This document shows, in pieces, positions 24,797 to 37,766 of a stretch of 64,000 nucleotides of DNA (position 1 is the first letter of the stretch; each line of letters begins with the position of its first letter). The stretch lies in contig JAOVVO010000336.1 in the NCBI GenBank assembly GCA_028564675.1, positions 1 to 64,000 on the forward strand, given 5' to 3'. The position numbers were made by a program, and so were the translations under genes. The notes beneath the pieces were generated by a model. The model did not search any database, was not told the DNA's origin, and was given only the letters and a program-made list of their open reading frames with translations. Source of the stretch: Onchocerca lupi (Eukaryota; Nematoda; Chromadorea; Rhabditida; Onchocercidae).

Positions 24797-26322
24797 TTGT
24801 TTCAGATGATTTGGAATGAAAACTTAACTTCATCTATTGCTAATATTTGTCATATTATCAGCAACAGAGGCATATTTCTCGAAATTATCACTGTCACAAT
24901 TACGGTAACATCCATATCACCACTATTCTCCCCAATATCACCGTCTACTACTACAGTTTCACTATCTTGTCCAACCACAGTATCGTCCATCACGACCTCA
25001 TTGTCCCCTCTTATCTCCATTATATCGTCCCTGTCCTGTCTCTTGTCCTCCTCTACCACCATGTCCTCCACCAACATCGTGTCTCTTATCATGTCCCTTA
25101 TCACTATCTTCATTCAACCTCTCCTAGTCCACCCCGTCAGCCTCACCACTTCAGTATTATGATAATATAAGGCCCATTAGCTCCACTTCTCCTATTCTTC
25201 CATCTTATTTAGATAGAATACCTAAAAGTTATCAAAATAATCATAAAGCCCAACTTTTGTGATAATGCTCATCTCACGAATGATATTAAACATTTAGCTG
25301 GTTTATTGTCTTCTTCGTTTCCTGAAAAATACTAATGTAACATTTCATACCTATTTATCAGTAAATTTAAATACAACGAATCCAAAATCCACTGAATTAC
25401 TTCAATCCAATCAGCAACTCATCCATGAAAATGCATCAATTCCATCAAAAAGCGACAGTCATCTCATATAGCAATTACCGGAGATAAGAGACTTGTTAAA
25501 GATAAAGCAAAGATAGCGCAAAAATTTTTGATAAAAAATAACTCTTTATCAAGTAGCAATAACTGTATTACCGATGATTTTACCATTCTTCCACCAGAAA
25601 TTTTAAATTTGTTCATTCTAGAATTAATGTAATAGATATTAAAAGTTAATTTAATGAATGAAATTTCAAAATTCTTAAATTTAATTTATAAAATTGAGAA
25701 TTTATATTTCATGGAAAGCAAATCTTGTTCAGAATGATTATTGCACAAACTATTCTGCTTCATTTCATTTTTGATATATACGAAGGATATTATTTAAGAG
25801 CGATCAATTCCACAAAAAGGATCCAGTCTGTAATAATGAATTATTGGAACAAATAATTGTTGAAGTTGGTCATTTCTGTTGCAAAAGTTCAATAAATAGA
25901 AAGATTTTGAAAATAAACTGAAATCAACATTTAAAATATACACTGTTCGAAATGCTTTATATGCAATGTTGCATAAAAATGATCTCCAAAAAATCTGCAA
26001 AATATTCTTGTATATTATGATCATAATAGTCTGAGAAACCAAATATTTTAAATTTTAAGTAAAGCAAAATCCTAGATTCATGAAAATTAAATTTCATTTT
26101 TCAATAAAAGATTCAATTCTGGTTTTTACTGAAAATAATTTGCAGCAGGCGAACGATGATATCAACGAATCTAAAATTCGAATAAAACTGACAGCAAGAC
26201 GATCTCTAAGGGGATCGTTCGAAGTGATTTGTGGAAATGATAATTTTGCCTATATAATTCAAACAAAAAATTTTGCCAGTACCGAACTGGAAATATTGCC
26301 TGTCATGTTTTTCGATCATTAA
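24797..26322 (+). pseudogene. Ground-like (hedgehog-related) gene, apparently frame-disrupted
   Basis: Two exons, 25799-25864 and 26146-26322, join in phase 0 and encode a ground-like domain: DPVCNNELLEQII, then a Lys/Arg-rich helix, then GSFEVICGNDNFAYIIQTKNF and a stop. This matches the nematode GRL family, whose secreted proteins act in apical extracellular matrix. Typical domains have four Cys; here only CNN and VIC remain, the last two positions being replaced. Upstream, 24847-25260 is Pro/Cys/Tyr/His-rich as usual for GRL N-termini, but the plausible reading moves between frames: one frame near 24850-24905, another (with CPPLPPCPPP) to about 25120, then another to 25170, then one ending at 25259. 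Another frame break lies near 25470, where 25362-25470 and 25471-25632 are each open. This fits a decaying gene, though assembly indels or unusual splicing could mimic it. Confidence 0.6.
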
Positions 26323-26786
26323 TAGATTATAGTAAAATTAACATTCCATAAGAAAAGTTAAAACAGCGTGGCTTTTAATGAGAGTTAATCACTTCTAAAT
26401 CTTTTTTATACTCGTGTACAATAATTCCCAACAACATTCAAAAATTGAATTTAAATGAAGATTTACATTCCTTCATTTTGAATCATGAATTGCTATCAGA
26501 TTTAAACGCTTCAAATTGAACTAAATTAATTCAAGCAATGAATAAAATCTTATGGTTTTTACGAAATAATGTATTAAAAAATATACAAAAGAACCAGAAA
26601 TAATCTTCCAATTTTCCATCATTTCATAGAAGACAACGACTCAGAAAATACAGCAGTAAATGTTACAAAAACACAGCTATATACAAGAGTGGAATTGATC
26701 AAGATTTTAGATAAATGATTAATTGCTAGCTCAGAAATTAAAATATTGCAAAATATCTAAAACAGCACATTCATTTGACCCTTTCT
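26323..26786. other. Convergent intergenic region
   Basis: Short AT-rich spacer between the ground-like gene (+) and rbx-2 (-), holding both 3' ends. No other element seen. Confidence 0.5.
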
Positions 26787-27515
26787 TCATTGACCCGTTC
26801 TTTGCACTTGCCAGTCCTGCAAAATTTATTGCGAATCATCTGTCTCCTACGAGTAATTATTTCTTTCACTTATTAACAAAAAGGATAGAACAAATTTATT
26901 ATTATCATCAAAACTAATCGCTACTAGCAATAATTGTGATTCTATATTCGTCCAAAAATCGTTCCCTTTCGAATACGCACTAACATAACATTTTGTATGT
27001 AGCATCTTGATCTGTCAAATTCATCCAGTAAATTCAGAATAATTCATTCCCTCTAAGAGAAAGAAACATGTGAGAATTTTCCTGTCTGATTTACAGCACA
27101 CTGAAATATGAACTGGGCATTCCCGATTCAATAAAACTGGAAATACCTGTTGACAGAGAGGACAACGATTATTCTGCTTCACCCATAATGCCATACAACA
27201 ATTATGAAATGAATGATTGCATTCACCCCATACAACGACACAATCATCTTGCTTATTTTCTGATTGACATCGTAAACAAGCATCTAAAAATTTGGTCGAA
27301 AAAATCAAATTATAAAAAAAGCTTCGTTGAATGTTTGTGATTCGCTGAAATTAAAGATTTGTTAAACTGAATTCGATTGATTTACCCATTATTTGTACTC
27401 GACATATTGCACAAATATCACATTCGACATCCCATGACCAAACAGCCAATGCATTCCATTTTTTGACTACAAATGGGCGTTGATCAGATTGTGTTATCTC
27501 TTTTGATTTCTCCAT
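26787..27515 (-). CDS. rbx-2: RBX2/RNF7 RING-H2 subunit of cullin-RING ligases
   Basis: Exons 27515-27386, 27283-27147 and 26816-26787 give 98 residues. The N-terminal part VKKWNALAVWSWDVECD is the beta-strand that inserts into the cullin C-terminus. The zinc-binding RING-H2 follows with CDICAICR, DACLRC, WGECNHSFHNCC and NNRCPLCQQ, all ligands present. Identity to RBX2 (SAG) rather than RBX1 is supported by CRVQIMDACLRCQ and the ENKQDDCVVVW segment. The last exon is only 30 nt and supplies DWQVQRTGQ and the stop, matching the conserved DWxxQR(I/T)G tail; without it the frame runs on into intron. RBX2 recruits charged E2 and promotes NEDD8 transfer, typically on CUL5. A TCTCTAG acceptor 4 nt before the ATG suggests trans-splicing. 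The gene lies 543 bp downstream of the acyl-CoA oxidase on the same strand. Confidence 0.95.
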
Positions 27516-27519
27516 TTAA

Positions 27520-28057
27520 CTAGAGAAATATTTATGCAATGAGTTCATAAGTTTGAATTTATATAAAGATGTTATCAATAGAAGAATTCATTTTATGTTT
27601 AAAACAAGAACTGCATGTTGACAGCAAATCTATTGTCACTATGAAGATGCAATGTTAATAATAATAGAAATAATGATAAATGATTAAAAATAAACAGCAC
27701 TTAGCGCAGCAAAGTCGAAATTACAGTGAAAAATATCTTTTACTAATACAAACAGCAACAGTGACTCCCGCAAATATCACTTCCTTCTATTAGGAATAGG
27801 AAGCACATAATTTTGCAAATAAATTATTATCACAAAACATTTTTTTTTTTTTTTAGGAAATAAAAATTCCAAAAAATAATACTAAAAAGCCAAAAAAAAA
27901 AAAATTATAGAAAGTTTTAATTATATTAATGAGAATGATATGAACAAATAGCGAAATCGGAATGAAGGCCGATAATAGGATTTTTCTTTTACAACAAACA
28001 TACAAATAGGAATGCTTTATTTTAAGACAGAAAATTAGAAAAAGACAATAGGAAAAT
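27520..28057. other. Spacer between acyl-CoA oxidase and rbx-2
   Basis: AT-rich, with long A and T runs near 27840-27905; contains the 3' UTR of the upstream minus-strand gene. No further feature recognised. Confidence 0.5.
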
Positions 28058-31000
28058 TTAAATTTTTGATCGACCGCACTTCATCATCGGCCCCAAATAT
28101 TTCTCGAATGTTGACAGCACCTATAAAAAAAAAAAAAAAAAAACAGCAAAATTTTAGAATTAAAATCATTCAAGTGATAAAAAATATTTCACGCATTTTC
28201 TATTCATTAGAAACCATATCTTCTTATTAGAATATAATCCATAAAAATATCAAAACAAAAATCTTAACGGACCATAACTAGCAAGACAATTGCTATTCCT
28301 GATTATATGCATATAAACATTTGTTTCATTTCATTTCCATATTTGCTGTGGGATTAGACTGTTAAAAACAAGTGCCGAGAAACAAATCTCAATGATAGCA
28401 AAAGAGCAACTTTACAAAAGCCTTTTTGGAACTCGAAATTCATGAAAAATTCAAAAACAGCAACTTCACAAAAGCCTTTTTTGGGACTCGAAATTCATGC
28501 GAATCATATATTTTCACTTCTTAAAAAAAAAAAAAAAAAATAATTTTGAAATGAAAGAATTTCCATTTCAAAATTACTGTTTTCAAATGAATTTTGAAAT
28601 CTCTGCGGTAGAAAATTTTTTAAACATTTAAACATTTACTTCAGTTTTATTCAACTCCGAATGTTTAGCCCATTCAAGCATTGCCGCATAAACGTTACCA
28701 TCACGTCGACCAAGAACAGAATGAAGTTCACGATCCGAAAAATCAAATGAATCTACTATGGCTACAGCATCCGGACGTAACTTTTCTAGTATTTCATAAA
28801 TACCACATTTTATGTTTTTCATTTGTTCATCCGACATATAATCATCCTTAACAATGTTTGCATGAGTAACTGAGAAGCATTTTCATACAACACCTATATA
28901 AGGAACGTGTATGCTAGCAATCTAAGATTAGATTCTTTTTAAAGACATTTGATAAGTTACTTTTTACTCAATGTAAATAAAATTGAAAATATAATATTGC
29001 TTACCATTGCATATTAAACATAACATCAGTAAATGCACTTCAGAATTAATTCTTTTAGACAATATAATATTTATATTTTCTGACTTGCCTTCCTAAATGA
29101 GTAACAATGACTGGAAATAGTATGAAGCAAGTAAAGTTTGCCAATCAGGTCCAATATCCGTATAATCTCTGGTTCGCTGCACTGTGCTATTCTTGAGAAA
29201 TAACTTTTTGCCATAAAGCATAGAATGTGCAGCTGAAAAATAAGAATATTAACTTCGCTGCTTAAAATATTATCAATCCCATATTAATCAATATTATCAA
29301 TTTCACTATCAATTCCAATGTATCACTCAAAATTTCATTTGGTGAAATTAAATTTGAAAAAAAAAAATTACAAAATATTTTAAAACCTCGTTCAATTTAT
29401 ACGAACTTTTGGAATTGTTGCTTCGAAATTTCTACAGTTTTTTGAATTTTTTTTTTTTAATTTTACAGTATTAGGAGATATGACAAACCAATGAAAAAAT
29501 TATTGATATAATGATACATTCATAAAGCTATCAATAATGCTCACCCGACTTGCTTGACATAACTCAACAGAAGCGCAATTCCAAGCTTCTTCAGGAGAAT
29601 GATTATCTTTTTGAAGCTGTTGCAGATAATCAAATGCCGAATATATCTATAAATTAAAAAGTAACACACAGCACTGGTATAAAAAAATATAACAAGAAAA
29701 AGTAATCACTGAAAAGTCATCCATCAAAGAAATCTTAAATAAAAGACTTGCTAAATCACTTGAGTTTTCAGCGCAATAAATCAGTTTGATATTAATAATA
29801 TTAGCATAACTATTCTAAATCCGCCCATTCATTCACAGCTACTTTTAAAATTCGACATAGTTCTTCTGTACTTTATAACAGTAACTATGCTTTTTTATAA
29901 AGATCAGTCTGCAAATTCACTAACGTTGCACCTTAAGATTTCTTTCTTCTCTTATAATACATTCTGCTTGATAAAAACGGAATTGCTATAAGATAAATAA
30001 GATTCCATGTTGCTAGGGAAACACCTAGAACATAAATGGATCTGTCACAAGATGAAAAGTAATTAAGATTTAATAGCTAATTTCTAAGCTCTTCTATGCT
30101 AACGTTACCATCTGCTACTAATTCTGCAAGCCTAAAACGACCTAAAATGTCCAAGACCTACATAATAAAAAGATATTGTTACGCCTGCAAAATAGCTGCA
30201 AAACATTGCATAAATTGGAATTTTGTTATCTTTGAGCATATACGCCACCGCAAATAACCCTGTAATATAGTAAACTACCTATATATTTCTGAACAATATA
30301 TTTCAGTTCCTGATACGCTATTCATATATTGGCATCAACGTTGTCGGAAGCGGATATATAGCGAAGATACATTATGCAATCTTACAAAGTCACCTGGTTT
30401 CTAGTAACTTGTTCAAAATCCTCAATCAAATCCTCATATTTAACCATTTGCCATACTCGAAAATTAGATTTATATTTCCTATCATCAAGCAGGTATTTGG
30501 CAATTGCTGCTAGACGAGCACTGCCAGATCGTATTTCTTTGACTGTTTTCATTAAAAAGCTGCAATATTGCTAATTTATTATCGAGAATGAAAAATTCTT
30601 AGTTTCTTCATAAAATAGAAAAAAAGAGTTCGAAGTTCAAAGCGACGCACCGCGCAACCTGAAGCAGCATGACGATATTTTCTCCTTCGTATGTACAACC
30701 AGCAACTGCGAATGAATAAATTTCTGGCAAAGCGGATGCAAGTGAAAAACCATGTCCACCGCATGCTAATCGACACTGTTCTATACCCTGTATAAAACTG
30801 CGAAATAATAAATTTTATGGAAACTACATTGTAACATGCATTTCTGGAGGATATACGATTGTCTTTATATGATTTGAAAATGAAAACTTAGATTTCGCCT
30901 TTAATAATTGCATTAAAATTATACAAAAAAATTATTCGTAACTCAAAGAGAAATTTACAGACCTTTGCGACTTCCCAAGTGACAACGGCTTTGAGACCTG

Positions 31001-33366
31001 AAGAGAGAACATGTAATTCTTGGAGGAATTCAGTGATACCTTTTGCAAGTTGTGCGTTAACCTTAAATTCTTGAATTTATACTATGATTTAAAAAATCTT
31101 GGATCATAGTTAAGAAAATACCATAAAAGAGACATTTGAAAAATATAAATCTCATCAATAACTTACAGAATAATTAAAAAAAAAAAGAAGCATTTCTGAT
31201 TTTCTGAAAGAAATCGCTGAAAAAAAAATTAAAAAAAAACACCTTCATGTATAAATCTTTCACTTCTGTAGCGGCAAATAAAAACACGAAAGACTGAGCA
31301 AGGTAAGGGAAAATCCGGTACTGTTGAGTTCGATAATCAAGTATTTGAACTTCTTTCCAACTGAAATTTTGCGGCATTTTAAAGATCGAATAGCATAAAT
31401 GCACTACTCATGTCATAAATATCATCAAGATCATGACGACATTTAACAAAACATCTATTCAACAACAGATTTTTCAAAAGCCATGTAATATAAGAAAATA
31501 TCAGTTTACAGTATAAAGAATAAATCATATTTATACAAGTATGATTTTAAAGAAAAAAAAAAAACTCACCCCGATTTCCATTCGCCCTGTCTTCTAATAG
31601 CAGAATAACGAACAGCTATTGTAACGGCGGCAGCCAATTGCATAGCCTGTTCTCGTACCATAACTGATCGTACAAATACCATTGTACCATAACGCAATTT
31701 GGAATGTTTCGGGGCAATATATTCACCATTTGATAGGACCTAATTGAATATAAAATCTTTCCGAAATATCATGGAACTATTAAATGAATAAGATTATCAA
31801 AAAAGTTTACTTGCGAATAACGCATAAACATATTTTTACGTGGAATACGATAGTTGTTGAATATAAGGAAGCCGTTGTCATTGCCAGGAATACCCATCTT
31901 AGGACCAATATCTCCAATTGTGATGCCTTAAATATTTTAGAATTTATTTACGCAGAAAACAAGTTACAAATATGATTTGTAATTACTCAAATTAGACCAA
32001 GACTTTCTCATCGCAAACAACCATGGAATTTATAAACTTTTCACATATGGATTAGTTTGAATAAAGTTGCTTTAGAAAAATGATTTGTTTTCTATATCAT
32101 ATCAATATTTAGAAATATAAACGTAATCACCAGGCAAGGGCATGTGAGTATCTAGATGCCTGAGTTGAACAATGAACATATGTAGGCCTTTATTGCTTCC
32201 ATTAATGATAAGTTGTGCAGGAACAATTGCATAATTTGATGATTTTCCAAGACCACCTGACCACCATTTCGTTGCCGAAATTGATGGTGTATGTAGCACA
32301 AATTCATCTGTTTTTTCATCATATGTTGCCGTTGTTTCCAGCTTCGAGATATTAGTACCTTGAAAACAACAGCTAAATTTACACATCTATAGTACAAGAT
32401 CTCTCCAATAGATTCAATACCAAATTTGTTGATTTACCAATAAAGAAAAAAGAAAAAACATTGAAATGTTCAAGAACAAGATTTTTCTTTTTTTGTCCGG
32501 AAGCCACTAGTTAAGCTGTCCATCATTGGGAATTTTTAATATATCCGATTAAAAAATGCACAAAATAAAATCACAAACCATGTCCAAGTTCAGTTTGTGC
32601 ATAAGTCCCAATGATGCCTCGATTAATAGCCAATGGAAGCCAATAGTCAAGCTGATCATCATTCGCTTGTCCTTGAATAGCTGGTATAAACATCACATAG
32701 TGCAATGACATTGCATGGAAATCACGTCCCATTATCAGACTGTAATTATCCATCTAATTCAATTTGAAATTAGTCAACTAATTTTTAAAATCATCGAATA
32801 ATTAAACAAAAATAAATCACACCTTTGAAAAAGTGATCCTTCTTCGAATATATCTGCCTGATCAATAAACGACAATTTATCGGTCATTGCCACAACCTAA
32901 TAGCGTAATTAACGATTATCAAATGATTTATACCAAATATTTCACAAACTTTTAGTTGTTCAAAAAATAAAGTGTGAAAAAATTCATGCAATATCTTGAG
33001 TTTTGACACCTATCTAATCTTTCGAATGAATTTCCGAAATGTTCAAACGACTTTCTTTCTTATTCAAATTACACAATTCCTTTTAGGAGAAATAACAGAT
33101 GATTAAAACACAAAAAACAAAATGATCAAAATATAAACTTTTCGCGCATTATTTTCAACTCGTTCCATACGGCTCATAAATTCAGGTGGTATCGGATCTT
33201 GAAGATCTTCCTGAGATTCGACAAACTTCAGTATTTCATGTCTTCTACGAAGCTTTTCTTCGCCACCATGTATAAATGCAGCCAATTTACCAACCGAAAA
33301 AGATGCGTTTCGTCGTTCGTTGGTAATATCTTCATTGTCACCCGGTTCAATCAAATTGTGTCGCAT
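28058..33366 (-). CDS. Peroxisomal acyl-CoA oxidase
   Basis: Fifteen exons: 33366-33139, 32896-32823, 32739-32579, 32358-32131, 31926-31811, 31739-31570, 31360-31243, 31061-30963, 30787-30651, 30559-30394, 30157-30119, 29646-29545, 29232-29112, 28869-28640, 28120-28058; about 683 residues, normal for the family. The enzyme oxidises acyl-CoA to trans-2-enoyl-CoA with FAD and makes H2O2, the first step of peroxisomal beta-oxidation; in nematodes it also shortens ascaroside side chains. Diagnostic segments: KLAAFIHGGEE, LHYVMFIPAIQGQ, GTYAQTELGHG, WWSGGLGKSSN, RLACGGHGF and GCTYEGENIVMLLQVAR (catalytic Glu region), then SVLGRRDGNVY. The final exon supplies FEKYLGP and a C-terminal Ser-Lys-Ile, a PTS1-type signal. 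Exon edges at 32739 and 29112 are less certain. An acceptor 9 nt before the ATG suggests trans-splicing. Confidence 0.93.
28406..28499. repeat. Tandem duplication in the last acyl-CoA oxidase intron
   Basis: Two nearly identical 39-40 bp copies, GCAACTTTACAAAAGCCTTT onward at 28406-28444 and its variant at 28460-28499, spaced 54 bp. Confidence 0.75.
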
Positions 33367-33375
33367 TTTAAAATG

Positions 33376-34865
33376 CTAAATAATTTATTTCTTACAACAT
33401 ATCTGAAAATTTCATAGTTGATTATTAAAATTATTTCAATAATTCCGCAAATAACCGAAAAAATTCTTTTATAAATATTATGAATAACTTTCGAATTAAT
33501 TTCAAAACAAAAAGTGATCATATAAATTAAAATATTACTGTACATTAATTAATGATTGAATAATTCTCAAAAATATTTCATCGTTATTTGAGATTTTTGT
33601 ATTGTATGATAAATAAATATTACACATCAATTGCGAACAGATTTACAAAGAATTTTCAGACGATTGACAGGAAAAAAAAAAGAAGTAAAACTAATGAAAA
33701 TTGTCATTTAAATACCAGTGTTGTCAATGAATAAAATATACAAATTGGGTTGGCAACGCTGTCTGTGTTTGGTCTTATACTGATGACTTAATACGAATCA
33801 AGTTTGGCAATTAGACAACGCACTATCAATCAGAATTATCATCGCTACAAATCAATAATCATTATTATCATTAGAGGCAAATGAAAAGATTTTTGATTCT
33901 TTCACATTTCAGATCAACTCTCAAATATATATTTTAAAGCTTTCAAATGATCCGTTGAAAAAGATCTTAGCAAATTCAAAATTCTCTCATTACACCAAAA
34001 TGAATAAGAACAGCATCTCTAACTTATTGATCGTAAATTTTGAACTTCGAGTGAAAGTTATTGGAAGAAAACCATTCACAAAGAGAACAGACTTCAGCAA
34101 GTCCAACATGTTCATATTTAACTTGATAATTTCTTTATTAAAAATATTAAAGAATCAAAGAAAAAAAAAAAAATTGGGGGGAATAATGTTGTGATAGAAC
34201 GCAAACAAAGTATGATGAATTGGTGTTGCAAGTTCATGTCTTACTGTAAAAACGATTTTTAAAACATAGAATAGTACGGATGCAATCATTTTTTACATAA
34301 ACCTAAATAATTAATAGTCATAGTAGAAAAAATAGTCATAATTATGTAATTAATTATATATTAACAGTCATAATTATATCATTTCATGCCACCTGCAGTT
34401 ATAGATCAACAAATATTGCTGTATTCTCGAATATACGTCGTTTAAATCTTCAATTTTCTTTTCTTTTTCTTTTTGCAATTTTAATCCGCAACTTTAAAAA
34501 TTCAATAATGACTTTATTAAAAATCAATTAACTCGAAGAGAATCACAACAAAAATAGTTCCTATAAAGCAATTAAATGATGCAAAAACTTCAATCAATGG
34601 ACGGAATTTATACTTATATTCAACAGCAGAAAATATCTCTTCTGCTCACTTGCAGCTGAATGTGGTGCTCTATTCTTTTTCTGCAAATTTTCCCTTTAAA
34701 GCCCATAAATATCAGTACAAACAAAATCTTTCAATCCTCATATCTTTTTGTTCAAACCAAGTGATGAAACTTTATACATGTATACATTACAAGATACATG
34801 CCAAATATTAGAAAACATGAAACTTAAAAAAGTTCGAAACTGAACAATTAAATATTAAAAACATA
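33376..34865. other. Spacer between mterf-3 and acyl-CoA oxidase
   Basis: About 1.5 kb, AT-rich. The plus-strand open frame 33955-34194 has no recognisable domain and runs into a poly-A tract. The region should hold the 3' UTR of mterf-3 and any promoter of the oxidase. Confidence 0.55.
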
Positions 34866-37766
34866 TCAATAGTTTTTCAGGAAAGTATTATATACAGTCA
34901 AATATGTATGCGCCACATTAACAGCAAATTTTTGATCAGATGGTTGTAACAAAGAGCTAAGATGTACATAGTTCGGCGAACCTTCGTTGTAATCAGCTTT
35001 CTGTAGTTGTACCAGAAATTCATGTCGTCTGCGGATTGCTCCAATAGAAAATCTCAAACATGATGGCCATTCGGCAATCTGCATGTTTGATAAATGCATA
35101 GTGAAACGCAGATAATTATATGTTGCATGTAAAGCACTCGACTCTAAAAATTAATTTTAACTGGTTTATTTGATTTTCAACTCGACATTTTCAAAACTTC
35201 TTACTTTGTGAGACATCAATCTTTCTTATTCAATAATATTTGTGATCAGCATCAAATAGAGCCAAATAAATTAGGTACTCTCGCTGGAAGTTCGGTACTA
35301 TGTCATCAATAAAACATTACAGGTAATATGAACAAATCTAATCAATTTCTTAAGAAAAATCCTACTTACCCATCATGAACACCCTCGGATCTTCCAACAA
35401 AATTGCCTTAATTTGTTCTTTTGTGAATTCCAGTTCCTCGTTCAACATAATAACAAGTCTCTGCAAAAATAAAACATATTAACTTTATTAGCAGAAAGAT
35501 TCATTATTTGCTTTTTTTTAAATTTAAGAGGAATAAAATTTCTAAAATATCGCACCAAGATCAAAAACTTCAGTGAAATCTCTGTAACAAAAATTTCATC
35601 TAATTGCTTACTTCAAGAGGCCCAATACCGTAAATAATAACTCTTGGTTCGGTGACTATTACTTGACGCATTTCATCTCCTGTCAGCTCAAACGTCTTTT
35701 GAATCCATCCTAAGCGAGCATCGATTGTTTTGACGTCTGTATTTAACCAAAATCTGCCATAAAATACCAATGAAAAGATAGCAATTTCAAAGAGATGAAA
35801 AATATTTTCGATAATCAAGATAACAGAATTTTAATATTATTGGGAACCAATAAAGGCTCTCAGATATACTGAACAAATGCACATTTCTTATCACGACAAA
35901 TTAAAAGGAATTATGTTTCGAAGATTTCGAATAAAGAGACTAACCTATTATTTTTCACAATTTTAAGGATTTTCGCTTTAGTGAGCTGTTTTGAATAAAG
36001 GTAATTTAATCGCACCTACAAATTACATAAAATATAGTGCAATTATTTTAATTGTTAAAAAATGAAGAATGAAAAAGAAAGAAATTTTCAAAGCTTTCCA
36101 TAGAGAAAAACAACAATCGTTAACCTGCATGTTTTCTAAATCTTGTAACAAGAAATATGGATTTCGAGTTAAATAAGAGCCAACATCGATTATAGGCATA
36201 CCAACTTGATGTATCAACCAAATAAGTTTCGGTCTTACATCATTTTCCCAATCTAATTTCACTAGTTTACGACCAATATCTGTCGTTAAATCCACCTAAA
36301 AAACAGCTGGTTACAAAACTACTACCTATTTTTAGAGAACTAATAAAATAATCAACATACATATTTTACAGTTTCAAGAACTTTCGAAATTTATATGAAA
36401 TTTCGGAGTCATAAACTTGAATTAATATGCACTTCAAATAAATCCATGCCTAGTTCGACAAGTACTTGCAATACCGGTAAATGATTCACGTAATTAGCAA
36501 TAGACCATGAGTGCGTCGGAGGTAACAGTAATGGATTTGTGGATGGATCGAACGGAAGTGGATTATTTCTAAATAAGTCAAAAGAACTTATATAATGATC
36601 AGAAACTTTATATGAAAAGAGCAAATTGTAAGAAAAATTTTTTTGGGATAACTAAATCCTAATCTAAAAATATAATCAAATTCATTTTCAGTAGCAGCTG
36701 CGTCAGTTAACAAGTTAGTAAACTCAGTGTAACACTATAGTAAAAGAGCGAATAAGTAAAATAAAACAACGTATCAATTTTACTCCTAACCTCTAAACTT
36801 TCGCTATTTGATAAAACAAAAGGGCAAAAAAACCTTGATGGTTGCTGCGTAAAATCCGATTTATCCAGCTCGCCCTCTGAATAAATAATAGGCCGAAATC
36901 GATTGACCTCGACTTTTTGTTTTTTCCGTCGTGTTGAGAGAGAGTTTTGCAATGCTAGCTAAAAATCGACTTAATGAAATTCCACACAATATATTACTGC
37001 ACTTTCGATAATATCCCAGTAAAAGAATATATATGAAAAAAAAAAAAAAAAAGGCAGAGTTCTTTTCTTTATTACATTCATTCAAGAAAAACATTAACTT
37101 TGAAGGCAACACAAACTCTTTCCAATCGTAATGTAATAACCTACATTTCTTTCAGTGGTATTTGTTTCTTTCGATGCAAAATCCCTCTTTTCATTAAATG
37201 CGACCAAATCTGATATAGAATCTCCAACCGAAATATTTCGCTTTTCTACCTACAATAAACAAAATAACATTTACATTTGAATGCAATGAAGCATTTAATT
37301 TTAAAGTTCCCTAGCAATGCAATTTTTTCTTTTTTTGCATCAATTAATCCTTACTTCCTATGTTAATTCTTTCCATACAAATAGTAAAATTACTCTTGAA
37401 ATTCTTATTAGAATCAAATATTAACATGCCGAATTATCGGGATTGATATTTACATTAAGACTTTCCAATATCAATTTTTTCCATACAAACAGCAAAATTA
37501 TGTGCCTCTTAAGGAGTTTTTGTCGGAACTATTGAGATATTAATTACATAAAGACTTCTCAATACACATAACATGAAATTGATTAATCACATTGACAGCA
37601 AAATTATCACATCTAGAGCCAAACAAAAGTGACATACCTCATTCTCATTAATTTCTAACGCTTGTTGTACATTACCATCAGCGAATTTCCGGAAGCAAAA
37701 ATCAACCACAGCATTTTTCCGAAGACTTTGATAACTACGCCGTACGAAAATCATGCCCAAAGACAT
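34866..37766 (-). CDS. mterf-3: MTERF3-type mitochondrial transcription/ribosome factor
   Basis: Nine exons: 37766-37638, 37249-37141, 36954-36834, 36568-36433, 36295-36125, 36015-35945, 35753-35612, 35460-35370, 35143-34866; 415 residues, close to human MTERF3. The N-terminus is basic and Ser/Phe-rich (RRSYQSLRKNAVV), fitting mitochondrial import. From about residue 120 the protein shows tandem mTERF motifs, alternating helices with a Pro: LVELGMDL, YLTRNPYFLLQDLENMQ, LNYLYSKQLTKAKILKIV, DARLGWIQKTFELTGDEMR, IVTEPRVIIYGIGPLE and LLEDPRVFMM. The C-terminus contains RRRHEFLVQLQKADYN and NYVHLSSLL, the usual MTERF3 ending. Family members bind nucleic acid in mitochondria and affect mtDNA transcription and ribosome assembly. 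The gene lies 746 bp downstream of tomm-22 on the same strand, which would allow co-regulation of two mitochondrial genes. Confidence 0.92.

Noticed and set aside
24850..25113. Acidic minus-strand frame opposite the ground-like gene
   Set aside because: Antisense shadow of a Ser/Pro-rich, TCC/ACC-rich region; a genuine ground-like domain downstream fixes the coding strand as plus.
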